DNA of 64,000 nucleotides from Palsa-504 sp963844625. Lineage in GTDB: Bacteria; Actinomycetota; Actinomycetes; Streptosporangiales; Streptosporangiaceae. The notes beneath the pieces were generated by a model. The model made no database searches and had not been told where the DNA came from. It saw only the letters and a program-made list of their open reading frames with translations. This document shows positions 36,465-45,348 of the stretch, piece after piece (position 1 is the stretch's first letter; each line of letters opens with the position of its first letter). The stretch spans positions 186,001 through 250,000 of the forward strand of contig CAWJPF010000001.1 of NCBI GenBank assembly GCA_963844625.1, written 5' to 3'. The translations under genes and the position numbers were made by a program.

Positions 36465-37685
36465 ATGTCCAAGATCAAGGTAGCGAACCCCGTCGTGGAA
36501 CTCGACGGTGACGAGATGACCAGGATCATCTGGCAGTACATCAAAGACGAGCTGATACTGCCCTACCTGGATATTAACCTTGAGTATTACGACTTGTCCG
36601 TGCAGCACCGCGACGCGACCGATGACCAGGTGACGATCGACGCAGCGCACGCCATCCAGCGGCACGGTGTCGGCGTGAAGTGCGCCACGATCACCCCGGA
36701 CGAGGCGCGGGTCACCGAGTTCGGGCTGAAGAAGATGTGGCGCTCGCCTAACGGCACGATCCGCAACATCCTGGGCGGCGTCATCTTCCGCGAGCCGATC
36801 GTGATCTCGAACATCCCCCGGCTGATCCCCAGCTGGACCAAGCCCATCATCATCGGCAGGCACGCGCACGCCGACCAGTACAAGGCCAGCGACTTCGTGG
36901 TGCCCGGCCCGGGCACGGTGACGATCTCCTACGTCCCAGAAGGGGACGACAACCAGCCCATCGAGATGGAGGTCGCCCGGTTCACCGGCGGCGGCGTCGC
37001 GATGGCGATGTACAACTTCGACGACTCGATCCGCGATTTCGCCCGGGCCACGATGCGCTACGCGCTCAACCGCAAGTACCCGCTGTACCTATCCACCAAG
37101 AACACCATTCTCAAGGCCTACGACGGCCGGTTCAAGGACCTTTTCGCCGAGATCTTCGAGTCCGAGTTCAAGGCGGAATTCGAGGCCGCCGGGATCACCT
37201 ATGAGCACCGGCTGATCGACGACATGGTGGCGCAGGTCCTCAAGTGGGAGGGCGGCATCGTCTGGGCCACCAAGAACTACGACGGCGACGTGCAGTCGGA
37301 CGTAGTGGCCCAGGGCTTCGGCTCGCTCGGTCTGATGACCAGCGTGCTGATGACGCCGGACGGCCGCACGGTCGAGGCCGAGGCCGCGCACGGCACCGTG
37401 ACCAGGCACTACCGCCAGCACCAGCAGGGCAAGCCAACGTCGACCAACCCGGTCGCGTCCATCTTCGCCTGGACGCGGGGCCTGGAGCACCGCGGCAAGC
37501 TCGACGACACGCCCGGGGTCATCGCGTTCGCCCGGACCCTCGAGGACGTCTGCGTGCGGACGATCGAGGACGGCGACATGACCAAGGACCTGGCCCTGCT
37601 GGTCGGCAAGGACACCCCGTTCCTGACCACGCAGGACTTCCTGGCCGCGCTGGACGCGAACCTGCGCAAGGCTATGAACGAGTAA
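36465..37685 (+). CDS. icd: NADP-dependent isocitrate dehydrogenase
   Basis: 406 aa from ATG 36465 (SD AAGGAG). It converts isocitrate to 2-oxoglutarate with NADPH. It belongs to the homodimeric eukaryote-like IDH group: MSKIKVANPVVELDGDEMTRIIW, SPNGTIRNILGG, IIGRHAHADQYKA, Mg-binding IVWATKNYDGDVQSD, and the NADP-site residues in HGTVTRHYRQHQ. Length is typical. It sits directly upstream of mdh, placing two TCA-cycle steps together. Confidence 0.96.
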   Translation: MSKIKVANPVVELDGDEMTRIIWQYIKDELILPYLDINLEYYDLSVQHRDATDDQVTIDAAHAIQRHGVGVKCATITPDEARVTEFGLKKMWRSPNGTIRNILGGVIFREPIVISNIPRLIPSWTKPIIIGRHAHADQYKASDFVVPGPGTVTISYVPEGDDNQPIEMEVARFTGGGVAMAMYNFDDSIRDFARATMRYALNRKYPLYLSTKNTILKAYDGRFKDLFAEIFESEFKAEFEAAGITYEHRLIDDMVAQVLKWEGGIVWATKNYDGDVQSDVVAQGFGSLGLMTSVLMTPDGRTVEAEAAHGTVTRHYRQHQQGKPTSTNPVASIFAWTRGLEHRGKLDDTPGVIAFARTLEDVCVRTIEDGDMTKDLALLVGKDTPFLTTQDFLAALDANLRKAMNE

Positions 37686-37698
37686 AAAACTCATTTTT

Positions 37699-37730
37699 CC
37701 CCGAACGAACAGTGGTGCTTCTTACCGGCC
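37699..37730 (+). promoter_or_regulatory. Candidate regulatory element upstream of mdh (shared with glgE)
   Basis: CCCCGAACGAAC, AGTGGT, spacer, ACCGGCC in the 81-bp icd-mdh gap, ending 37 nt before the mdh ATG. It has the same arrangement and orientation as the glgE element at 29068-29095. Confidence 0.4.
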
Positions 37731-37766
37731 TGCTGGGCGTATCCACCCATGAAGGAGTTCGTCAGC

Positions 37767-38723
37767 ATGTCACGTAAAGGCAAGGTAACCGTCGTCGGCG
37801 CGGGCTTCTACGGCTCCACGACCGCGCAGCGGCTGGCCGAGTACGACATCTTCAACGAGGTCGTGCTCACCAACATCGTCGAGGGCAGGCCCGAAGGGCT
37901 GGCGCTCGACATGAACCAGTCGCGGCCGGTCGAGGGCTTCGATACCAAGGTCACCGGCCAGACCACCGGTCCGGGCGGCGAGGGGTATGAGGCGATCTCC
38001 GGGTCGGGCATCGTGATCGTCACCGCGGGCCTGCCGCGTAAGCCCGGCATGAGCCGGATGGACCTGATCGAGGTCAACGCCAAGATCGTCCGCAATGTGG
38101 TGGAGAACGTAGCCAAGTTCGCGCCGGACGCGGTGCTGATCGTAGTGTCCAACCCGCTCGATGAGATGACCGCGCTGGCGGCCAAGGTGTCCGGGTTTCC
38201 GTCGCACCGCGTGCTCGGGCAGGCGGGCATGCTCGACACGGCCAGGTTCAGCTACTTCGTGGCGGAGAAGCTCGCCGTCCCGGTGGGGTCGGTGCGGACG
38301 CTGACGCTCGGCTCGCACGGCGACACGATGGTGCCGGTGCCCTCGGCCTGCACGGTGAACGGCCAGCCGCTGGCCAACCTGCTGCCCGCCGACGAGATCG
38401 AGCAGCTCGTCACCCGGACCAGGAACGGCGGCGGCGAGATCGTCGCGCTGCTCAAGACCGGCTCGGCGTACTACGCTCCCTCGGCGGCCGCGGCCCGGAT
38501 GGCCCGGGCGGTGGCCGAAGACTCGGGCGCGGTCATGCCGGTGTGCGCCTGGGTGGACGGCGAGTACGGCATCGCCGGTGTCTACCTAGGCGTCGAGGCC
38601 GAGATCGGAGCGACTGGCGTCCGCCGCGTGGTCGAGCGCGACCTGACCGAGGACGAGCTGACCGGCCTGCGAGCCGCCGCCGAAGCCGTCCGCGCCAAGC
38701 AAGCCGACGTCGCCACCCTCTAG
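37767..38723 (+). CDS. mdh: Malate dehydrogenase (LDH-like type)
   Basis: 318 aa from ATG 37767, chosen because AAGGAG (37752-37757) sits at good distance. Oxidises malate to oxaloacetate. Rossmann site VTVVGAGFYGSTTAQRL, substrate Arg in GLPRKPGMSRMDL, Asp/Arg region SNPLDEMTALAA, and catalytic His in GSHGDTMVPV. The LDH-like MDH group is typical of these bacteria. Codons end VATL, followed by repeated ctctagcc units (38719-38753). Confidence 0.95.
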   Translation: MSRKGKVTVVGAGFYGSTTAQRLAEYDIFNEVVLTNIVEGRPEGLALDMNQSRPVEGFDTKVTGQTTGPGGEGYEAISGSGIVIVTAGLPRKPGMSRMDLIEVNAKIVRNVVENVAKFAPDAVLIVVSNPLDEMTALAAKVSGFPSHRVLGQAGMLDTARFSYFVAEKLAVPVGSVRTLTLGSHGDTMVPVPSACTVNGQPLANLLPADEIEQLVTRTRNGGGEIVALLKTGSAYYAPSAAAARMARAVAEDSGAVMPVCAWVDGEYGIAGVYLGVEAEIGATGVRRVVERDLTEDELTGLRAAAEAVRAKQADVATL

Positions 38724-38811
38724 CCCTCTAGCCCTCTAGCCCTCCAGCCCGCCTAGCCCCAACCGTCCCGCGCGCGGCCCCAGCCGCCCCCTGCGTACAG
38801 GTCCGATTCAG

Positions 38812-38834
38812 CGTATGGGTGCAGCACCCTGCAC
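38812..38834 (+). repeat. 23-bp element, copy 1 (inverted copy at 42748)
   Basis: cgtatgggtgcagcaccctg plus cac. Its reverse complement occurs at 42748-42770 with one change. Each copy can itself fold as a GGGTGC/GCACCC hairpin. The two copies bracket the palindrome, the sensor-like gene and the IS element. Confidence 0.7.
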
Positions 38835-38840
38835 CAAAGA

Positions 38841-38918
38841 GGGGTGTTGCCCAAGTCTCACGTAAGCCCAAGCAGCCTGGCGCGCCGCCTGAGTATCGAA
38901 GTGACGTACCCACTCTGA
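38841..38918 (+). repeat. Diverged 78-bp repeat, copy 1
   Basis: If read as codons it gives GVLPKSHV...ARRLSIEVTYPL and TGA. Copy 2 at 39078-39155 gives EVLDKSHI...ARRLVIEATYPL and TGA. Shared codon frame and shared stop suggest both derive from the 3' end of a protein gene. Confidence 0.6.
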
Positions 38919-38955
38919 TCCGCTGGCTGCTGTGACACGGTTACGAGCCAGCCGG

Positions 38956-39007
38956 GGATATGTCTGCAGTTTCTGGGGTTATAACCCCAGAAACTGCAGA
39001 CATATCC
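38956..39007. repeat. Perfect 52-bp palindrome without spacer
   Basis: Arms 38956-38981 and 38982-39007 are exact reverse complements (26 bp each), meeting at the centre with no loop. The outer bases at 38955/39008 do not pair. It includes PstI-like CTGCAG in both arms. No T-run follows. Confidence 0.95.
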
Positions 39008-39077
39008 GGGTGCCAGGTACAGAGGAAACTAGAGGGTCTCGTGTCCAGGACACGGTTGCGACAGCCTGCCCGGAAGA

Positions 39078-39155
39078 GAGGTCTTGGATAAATCCCACAT
39101 CCATCAGGCCAGCTCAGCGCGTCGTCTCGTGATCGAGGCCACCTACCCACTCTGA
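39078..39155 (+). repeat. Diverged 78-bp repeat, copy 2
   Basis: Same-length partner of 38841-38918, aligned codon by codon to the same TGA (39153-39155). The last 14 bases before and including the stop (tacccactctga and neighbours) are nearly identical. Confidence 0.6.
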
Positions 39156-39455
39156 CGCCTCGCAGCGCGGGGGATCAACTCCACTATGGCATCGTTTGTG
39201 GCCAGCCCGCTGCCTCGCCATCGAAGCCACGATGCGGCTCGGTCGGCGCACATGACCGAGGTAGCGACAGCGATCCATCAGGAAGCCGGGCCGTCCACTC
39301 CACTAGCATGCGGGTGCTCGCTGCCCGGGCAGCTCTTCGCGCCAGGGGACGCTTAGCTGACGGAGGTTCCACGCTGAGCCGTAACGTTTCCGGAATGGTC
39401 GGAGCGTAGCGTTGCGTTCCGTGGGCAAGATGCAGCCAGTCGGCGACGGCAACCG

Positions 39456-40682
39456 ATGATGACGGACGTCGCCGGGCGCCGCTTCTCGCTGGCATCGCCG
39501 GTGACCGCGCTGGTCATCGGCGGTGTCACGCTGGCCTTGGCGATTGCCGGCGTGCCCCTCGCCACGCTTGCGCACCAGAGCCTGAACGCCAGCGGTGGCT
39601 CCGTGCCGGTGTGGTTCTCTGTTGTCTTCGCGATCGTGGGTCTGGTGGTGGCCTGGCGCAAGCCGCGCAACCCGATCGGATGGATCCTACTGGGCATTGC
39701 GGCCTTCGGGACGCTCAGCCAGGATGGCAGTTATTACGCAGTGGCGGACTACCGGCTCCGGCATGGCAGCTTGCCGTTCGGCTGGGTGGCGATGCTCGCG
39801 CAGCTCTGCTGGGCTCCCGCGATCACGCTGGGCGGGCTAGCCTTCTTGCTGTTCCCCGATGGCAGCCTGCCGTCACCGCGCTGGCGCTGGGTGCTGTGGA
39901 TCTATCTGACCTGGGCGGCGCTGTTCATGGGCGGCGCCTTGGCTCTCACTATCGGCGCCGCCGTCGGCCATGACATTCATGTTGGTGCCGGAGGAGACCT
40001 CCTGATCCTGGATCATCCCGCCAGTTCCGAAGCCTGGTGGGGTGTAGTCAGCAATGTGTTCCCCCCGTGGCTGATAGTGACCTTGCTAGCCACGCTGACC
40101 CGCCAGGTCCTCAGCTACCGGCATTCGTCCTCCGAACGCCGCCAGCAACTGAAATGGCTGCTGAGCGGATCGGCTATCGGCGGCGTATGCATCATCGTCA
40201 CCTTCCGGCTGTCGGACAGCTCATCCGGAATCGTGCGCATGCTGGGCGCCATCACCCTCGTCGGGGGCCTCGCACTCCCGCTCAGCATGGGAGTGGCGAT
40301 CCTGAAGTACCGGCTGTACGACATCGACCGGATCATCTCCAGGACGCTGGCGTACGCGATCCTAACCGCCCTGCTGGTGGCTGTCTACGCAGGTTTGGTG
40401 CTGCTGGCCACCCAGGTACTCACCATCACCTCGCCGGTAGCGGTCGCGGCCGCTACGCTGGCGGCGGCGGCGTTGTTCAATCCGCTGCGGCGCCGGGTGC
40501 AGCGGGCGGTAGACCGGCGGTTCAACCGGGCCCGGTTTGACGCCGACACGACCGTGGCCGCGTTCGCGGCTCGCCTGAAAGACTCCGTGGACCTAAACAC
40601 GGTCTCGAACGACCTAGCCGACGTAGTGCAGAATGCACTCGAACCCTCCCACGTTTCAGTGTGGGTCAGCCAACGCGAGTAA
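39456..40682 (+). CDS. Membrane sensor-like protein (input part of an actinobacterial two-component sensor, no kinase domain)
   Basis: 408 aa from ATG 39456 or 39459. About eight hydrophobic helices make up residues 15-310, then YRLYDIDRIISRTLAYAILTALL, another membrane pair, and a cytoplasmic linker FNPLRRRVQRAVDRRFNRARFDAD...LSNDLADVVQNAL. This layout is known from the input region of many actinobacterial histidine kinases, but the protein stops right after EPSHVSVWV with no H-box or ATPase. It may be a stand-alone member of the family or a truncation next to the IS. No response regulator is nearby. Confidence 0.75.
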   Translation: MMTDVAGRRFSLASPVTALVIGGVTLALAIAGVPLATLAHQSLNASGGSVPVWFSVVFAIVGLVVAWRKPRNPIGWILLGIAAFGTLSQDGSYYAVADYRLRHGSLPFGWVAMLAQLCWAPAITLGGLAFLLFPDGSLPSPRWRWVLWIYLTWAALFMGGALALTIGAAVGHDIHVGAGGDLLILDHPASSEAWWGVVSNVFPPWLIVTLLATLTRQVLSYRHSSSERRQQLKWLLSGSAIGGVCIIVTFRLSDSSSGIVRMLGAITLVGGLALPLSMGVAILKYRLYDIDRIISRTLAYAILTALLVAVYAGLVLLATQVLTITSPVAVAAATLAAAALFNPLRRRVQRAVDRRFNRARFDADTTVAAFAARLKDSVDLNTVSNDLADVVQNALEPSHVSVWVSQRE

Positions 40683-40821
40683 CGCTGGCTATCGCCGACT
40701 ACGCGCCATCAGATACCAACCGTGCCTGGCACACACCCCTAGACCGAAGTTACGGCCAATTCGGCAGGCGATTTCGGGGTTGAGCTGGGCTTTTACTGGG
40801 TGTGGCCGGGTGGCGTTCTGG

Positions 40822-42606
40822 CTACGTCAAGGTGAGCGGGATCGGGGTGCCGAGGAGCTCGAAGGCCTGCCGCTGGGCGCTGGTCGGCTCGGTGAGCATC
40901 GGGATGGTGATCTGGGTGCCGGTGTAGCGGACCTGGTTGCGGGTCAGGGTGGCCAGGTGGTCCAGCAGGCCGCGGAAGCTGTGGTAGGGCTGCCCGGCCG
41001 GGTCGTGCTGGCCGGAGGCCTTGGCCGCCGCGGCCGGGGAGCGGCGGGCCGGGGTGACGGGGTCGCCCGGGGCGGGCGGGTCCTGGTCGGTGTAGGTGAG
41101 CGGGGCCCAGGCGCGGCGCAGGTGCCAGGTCAGGTAGCAGGCGAGCATGCAGATCAGCACGTGCGCCTTGACGCGTTCCTCCAGCCGGTGGAAGACGGGC
41201 CGCAGGTCCAGGTCGTCGGATTTGATGTGCCGGAAGTCGCGTTCCACGTATTTGAGGTTCTTGTAGGCGGTGACCACGGCGGCCGCGTCGAGTTCGCCGG
41301 CGGGGACGGGGGTGCGCAGCACGTAGAACCCGTCCAGGGCGGCCTCGGCGTCGATCCGGTCCTGCCGTCGTTCGATGGCCAGGGTGGTACCGGTGATGGT
41401 GACGGCGAAGTGCTTGCCGGTCTTGTACGCGGCGATCACCTTGCCGACCTCGACCCCGATCTGTCCGGCGCCGTGCAGGCGGCCTGCCCGGACCCGGGCG
41501 ATGACCGGGGCGAGCAGCTTCTCGGTGGCGGCGAGGAGGTCCTCGCGGGTGCGGGCGCGGTCGGCGGCCAGCACCGGGTTGCGGCAGGCGATCAGCCGCT
41601 CGCCGGGGAAGTCGGGGGAGGTGATCTCGGCGAGGTCCTGCTGGCCGGACAGGGACAGCTGCAGCGGGCCGTCGTCGGCCATCAGCTTGCGGATGGCCGG
41701 GGCGCGCAGCGCGGTGATCCACCCGTAGGGATCCGGCCGCCGGGTCCCGTCCCCGAGCTGGTTCAGGGCGGCGATCCGGGCGCTGGTGATCATGCCGCGG
41801 TCCCCGACCATGACCATCTGGGCCAGCCCGAACTTGTCCCGCACCACCGTGATGATCTCGGTGAACGCGGCCGGGTCGCCGGTGTTGCCGGGGAACACCC
41901 GGACCGCGACCGGGCGGCCCTCGGGGTCAGTCAGCAGCCCGTACTCGATCTGCAGTTTCCCTTTCTTGCCGTCCCGGGAGTACCCGCGGGCCGGCAGCGG
42001 GCAGCACCGGCCCGGCATCCACGAGCTGGACAGGTCGAACAGCGCCTGCCGCGACGGGTTCGCTGCCGGGGCCAGGTGCCGGGCCGCCAGCCCGGCCTCG
42101 ATGCTGTCCTGCTGGCCGGCCAGCCAGTCCATTGCCGCGTAGATGTCATCGGCAGTCGCGTCCGCGACGCCGAGGTCGGCGCCCAGGGTGGCATCAGCCC
42201 ACCAGGTCAGGGTGGACAGCTTAGAGCCGGGCCGGATCACCCGGGAGATGATCAGCGCCAGGGCCAGGTCCCGCTGGCGGCCCGCCGGGCCCAGCAGGGC
42301 GGGCAGCCCCAGCTTGGCGGCCATGGCGTGCACGGCGGCGGCGTGCCCGTGCGGCAGCGACCGGGTGATCGTGACCGCCTCGCCGGCCGGGATCAGCTGC
42401 TGGCCCTTCAGCCCGGCGTCGATCAGGTCGATGACGTGGTCCGGCAGCGCGGACAGGTTGGCGACGGTCTCGTTCTTGACCTTGCCGCCGTCGCGGTAGG
42501 TGCGGCGCAGGTACGCCGAGGAGTAGTCCCGGCGGCGGCCCTGCTTGTCGACGTACCCGGTCTTGGAGACTCTGACTACGTGAACTTTCCCGCTTCCTCC
42601 AGCCAT
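40822..42606 (-). mobile_element. IS1634-family insertion sequence: transposase gene
   Basis: 594-aa transposase from ATG 42606, apparently intact. Typical blocks are SKLSTLTWWADATLG, YGLLTDPEGRPVAVRVFPGNTGD, the DDE-type Asp in MVGDRGMITSARI, and YVERDFRHIKSDDLDLRPVFH with LICMLACYLTWHL (second catalytic region). Clear terminal inverted repeats or a target duplication could not be fixed by eye: the flanks 40683-40821 and 42607-42720 show only weak similarity. A GTCAGATATTCTGAC palindrome lies at 42651-42665, in the probable promoter. The same 23-bp element flanks the whole patch. Confidence 0.9.
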
Positions 42607-42919
42607 AACCAGATCATAGCGCCGCGCCCCCGCACTGCCCGTGAAGACACGTCAGATATTCTGACTACACTCCGTGCGCAGGTATGACCGAACCCGCAGT
42701 TCAGGGAGCAACGCCTACGGAGAGCTACAGCAACTTCCGCCTAGAGTGTGCAGGGTGCTACACCCATACGTACGAACGGTCACGCGGCGTGCGGCTCAGA
42801 TGCCTAGCGGGACCTCTGTTACCAAAGATGCAGCCGCCGGCCGGTCGCAACCTTCCGCGGGCCGGCCGCAACCTTCCGCCGGACCGGCCGCGACTTCAGC
42901 GCAAGCCCGGCACGCAACC
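42607..42919. other. Non-coding stretch between the IS transposase and the amidohydrolase
   Basis: Holds the transposase promoter region with a 15-bp palindrome (42651-42665), the inverted copy of the 23-bp element (42748-42770) and three short gccgg..gcaaccttccgc repeats (about 42838-42900). No gene recognised. Confidence 0.6.
42748..42770 (-). repeat. 23-bp element, copy 2 (inverted)
   Basis: gtgcagggtgctacacccat plus acg: the reverse complement of 38812-38834 with one mismatch. Weaker similarity continues on both sides. Confidence 0.7.
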
Positions 42920-44113
42920 TCAGGCGAGGGCGAGCCGCCGCAGGGCGAGCTCGGCGTACAGCGCCGTCCCCTCGGCCAGCGCCGCGTCGTCGAACACCGC
43001 CAGCGCCGAGTGGTTGGTAGGCGCGGTCACCGGGTCGCGGTCGGCCGGGCACGCGCCGAGGAAGACGAACGCCCCGGGTACCTCCTCCAGGACAAACGAG
43101 AAGTCCTCCGCGCCGGTGATCGGGAACTGGGCCGTCTCGCCGCGTTCCGGCCCGAACACCGTCGCGATCGTCTCCCCGGCAAACGCCGCCTCTGCCGCGT
43201 CGTTGACCGTCACCGGGTATTCCCTGGCGTACTCGACGTCGGCCGTCAGCCCGTGCGCGCTAGCGATGTCCCTGATCAGCCGCGGGACCAGCTCGGCCAG
43301 CGCGGTCCTGGACTTGTCGCTGTAGGAGCGGGCGGTGGCCAGGAACTTAGCCTGGTCGGGAATCACGTTGTCCGTGGTCCCGGCGTGCAGGCTGCCGACG
43401 GTGACGACGACCGGATCGAACACGTCGAAGCTCCTGGTGACCATGGTCTGCAGCGCGAGCACCATCTCGCAGGCCGCCGGAATCGGGTCCGCGGCCAGCT
43501 GCGGCTGGGAGGCGTGCCCGCCCCGCCCGTGCACGGTGACGGTGATCTGGTCGGCGGCGGCGAGCATCGGGCCCGGCCGGGTGGAGAACATGCCGCACGG
43601 CAGCCGGTTCGCCGTCACGTGCAGGCCGTAGGCCGCGACCGGACGCGGGCCGGCCGCGTCGAGCACGCCTTCGCTGATCATGTACCTGGCGCCGGCGTAG
43701 CCTTCCTCGCCGGGCTGGAACATGAAGATCACCGTGCCGGGGAGCTCGGCCTGCCGGGCGGACAGCAGCCGCGCGGCGCCGGCCAGCATGGCGGTGTGCA
43801 GGTCGTGACCGCAGGCGTGCATCGCGCCGGGAATCGCGGAGGCGTAAGGCAGCTGGGTCTCCTCGGTGACCGGGAGCGCGTCCATGTCGCCGCGCAGCAG
43901 CACGACCGGCCCGGGCCGGCCCCCGCGCAGCACCGCGGTCACCGAGCTGAGTTCGCCACCCGTGCTGATCTCGAGCGGCAGCCCGGCCAGGGCGTCCAGC
44001 ACCTTCCGCTGTGTCTTGGGCAGGTGCAGCCCGATCTCGGGCTCGCGGTGGATCGCCTGCCGCAGCCCGGCGATCTCGCTCGCGAGCTTCGCCGCCTCAT
44101 CCCGTACCGCCAC
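42920..44113 (-). CDS. M20-family amidohydrolase
   Basis: 397 aa. It hydrolyses an N-acyl or peptide amide; the exact substrate (hippurate, N-acetyl amino acid, IAA conjugate) is not told by sequence. Metal ligands appear in MHACGHDLHTAML and QPGEEGYAGARYM, YGLHV, with the dimerisation domain from GRGGHASQPQLAADPIPAA and late NHSALAVFDDAAL. Its start lies within the 3' end of the galK frame (about 17 nt overlap), so it may be co-transcribed with the gal genes, although the role is different. Confidence 0.92.
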   Translation of the reverse strand: MAVRDEAAKLASEIAGLRQAIHREPEIGLHLPKTQRKVLDALAGLPLEISTGGELSSVTAVLRGGRPGPVVLLRGDMDALPVTEETQLPYASAIPGAMHACGHDLHTAMLAGAARLLSARQAELPGTVIFMFQPGEEGYAGARYMISEGVLDAAGPRPVAAYGLHVTANRLPCGMFSTRPGPMLAAADQITVTVHGRGGHASQPQLAADPIPAACEMVLALQTMVTRSFDVFDPVVVTVGSLHAGTTDNVIPDQAKFLATARSYSDKSRTALAELVPRLIRDIASAHGLTADVEYAREYPVTVNDAAEAAFAGETIATVFGPERGETAQFPITGAEDFSFVLEEVPGAFVFLGACPADRDPVTAPTNHSALAVFDDAALAEGTALYAELALRRLALA

Positions 44114-45348
44114 TGGTACCTCCCTCGACTCCGCCCCCGACCCGGACGGAACCCAACTGTAACGTCAGGCGCCGGGCGCTGGCGGAGGGAACGGCGTCGA
44201 GGAACTCCGGCGCGGTCCACGAGCGCCGTGCGTACGCCCCGGTGATCGCGTCGCGGACCGCGCCGCTGGCGGTCCCGGGCACGAGCGCGAGCACCGAGCC
44301 GCCGAACCCGCCGCCCATCATCCGCGCGCCGAGCGCCCCCGCGGCCAGCGCCGCCTCGACCGCCGCGTCGGCCTCCGGCCAGGAGACCTCGAAGTCGTCC
44401 CGCAGCGAGGCATGCGCCTGGGTCAGCAAGAACCCGATCTCGCGGTAGGCATCCGCCGCGCCCCGGGAAGCGCCGTTCAGCAGGGCGACGACCTCGAGCA
44501 CGCGCTGGTTGTCGGTGACGACGTGCCGGGCGCGCCGGCGCAGGACCGGATCAGCCAGCCGGCCGGTATCAGCCACGTCCGTTAGGTATCGAAGAGAAGG
44601 AAGACCGAGCAGGCGGGCGGCCTGTTCGCACTCGGCCCGCCGCCGTCCGTACTCCCCGTCGCTCAGCTCGTGCTTGGCCCGGGTGTTAATCAGCAGCAGC
44701 CGCGTGCCCGCCGCGGCCGGGTCGAACGGGACCTGGGAGCTCTCCAGCGAACGGCAGTCGAGCAGCAGCGCGTGGCCGCCCTGGCCGAGCAGCGACGCGG
44801 ACTGGTCCATGATGCCAGAGGGCACCCCGACGAACTCGTTCTCGGCCCGCTGGGCGATCGCGGCCAGCTCACGCCGCGATACCGCCACCCCGCCAAGTTC
44901 GGTGAGGGCCAGCGCGGTCGCGCATTCCAGCGCCGCCGACGACGAAAGTCCCGCCCCGGCCGGCACGTCCGAGTCGATGGCGATGCAGGCGCCTGGCACC
45001 TGATAGCCCGCCGAGCCCAGCGCCCAGGCGACACCCGCCGGGTAGGCGGCCCAGCCGGCCACCTGGCCGGGGGCCAGCTCATCCAGCGCGATCTCCGCCT
45101 CGCCTCCCGGCTCCTGGCGGGAGCACAGCACCAGGGCGCGGTCGGCCCGGCGGGCCGCGGCGGCCGTGGTGCCCTGGCTGAGCGCGAACGGGAGCACGAA
45201 GCCGTCGTTGTAATCGGTGTGCTCACCCATCAGGTTGGCCCGGCCGGGCGCTAGCCAGAACCCCGTCCGGCGCCTCGCCGAACCGCGCCAGGAACAGGTC
45301 GGCGGCCGCCGACGCTCGCTGCGCTTCCCCGGCTGGCGCCGCTCTCAC
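44097..45348 (-). pseudogene. galK: Galactokinase with a 1-nt insertion near the N-terminus
   Basis: It phosphorylates galactose to galactose-1-phosphate when intact. The natural start is GTG 45348, overlapping the galE stop (GTGA). From there the frame reads ADLFLARFGEAPDGV, the expected galactokinase N-terminus, then an extra base at about 45258 (GTT-C-TGG) shifts it. The next frame continues WLAPGRANLMGEHTDYNDGFVLP and runs to the end with GAGLSSSAALE, MDQSASLLG and MMGGGFGGS. Starting instead at ATG 45230 would drop the substrate/catalytic PGRxNL segment. GHMP kinase motifs are otherwise intact, so a sequence error must be excluded. Confidence 0.85.

Larger units (their letters stand above)
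38724..39455. other. Non-coding accessory patch between mdh and the sensor-like gene
   Basis: About 730 bp with no convincing gene. It contains short ctctagcc repeats after mdh, a 23-bp element (38812-38834) repeated inverted at 42748-42770, two diverged copies of a 78-bp sequence ending in the same stop (38841-38918 and 39078-39155), a perfect 52-bp palindrome (38956-39007), and a possible third weaker copy near 39205-39240. It looks like accumulated remnants of mobile DNA. Confidence 0.6.

Noticed and set aside
38956..39007. Rho-independent terminator of mdh
   Set aside because: Over 230 bp after the stop, no loop, no T-run, and too long.
38724..39455. tRNA gene or attachment site in the accessory patch
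   Set aside because: No cloverleaf or GTTC-type loop sequence and no integrase were recognised.
40683..42720. Terminal inverted repeats of the IS1634 element
   Set aside because: Only weak similarity (ccgaa..ttcgg against ctgaa..ttcgg) could be seen on the two flanks, too poor to set the ends.
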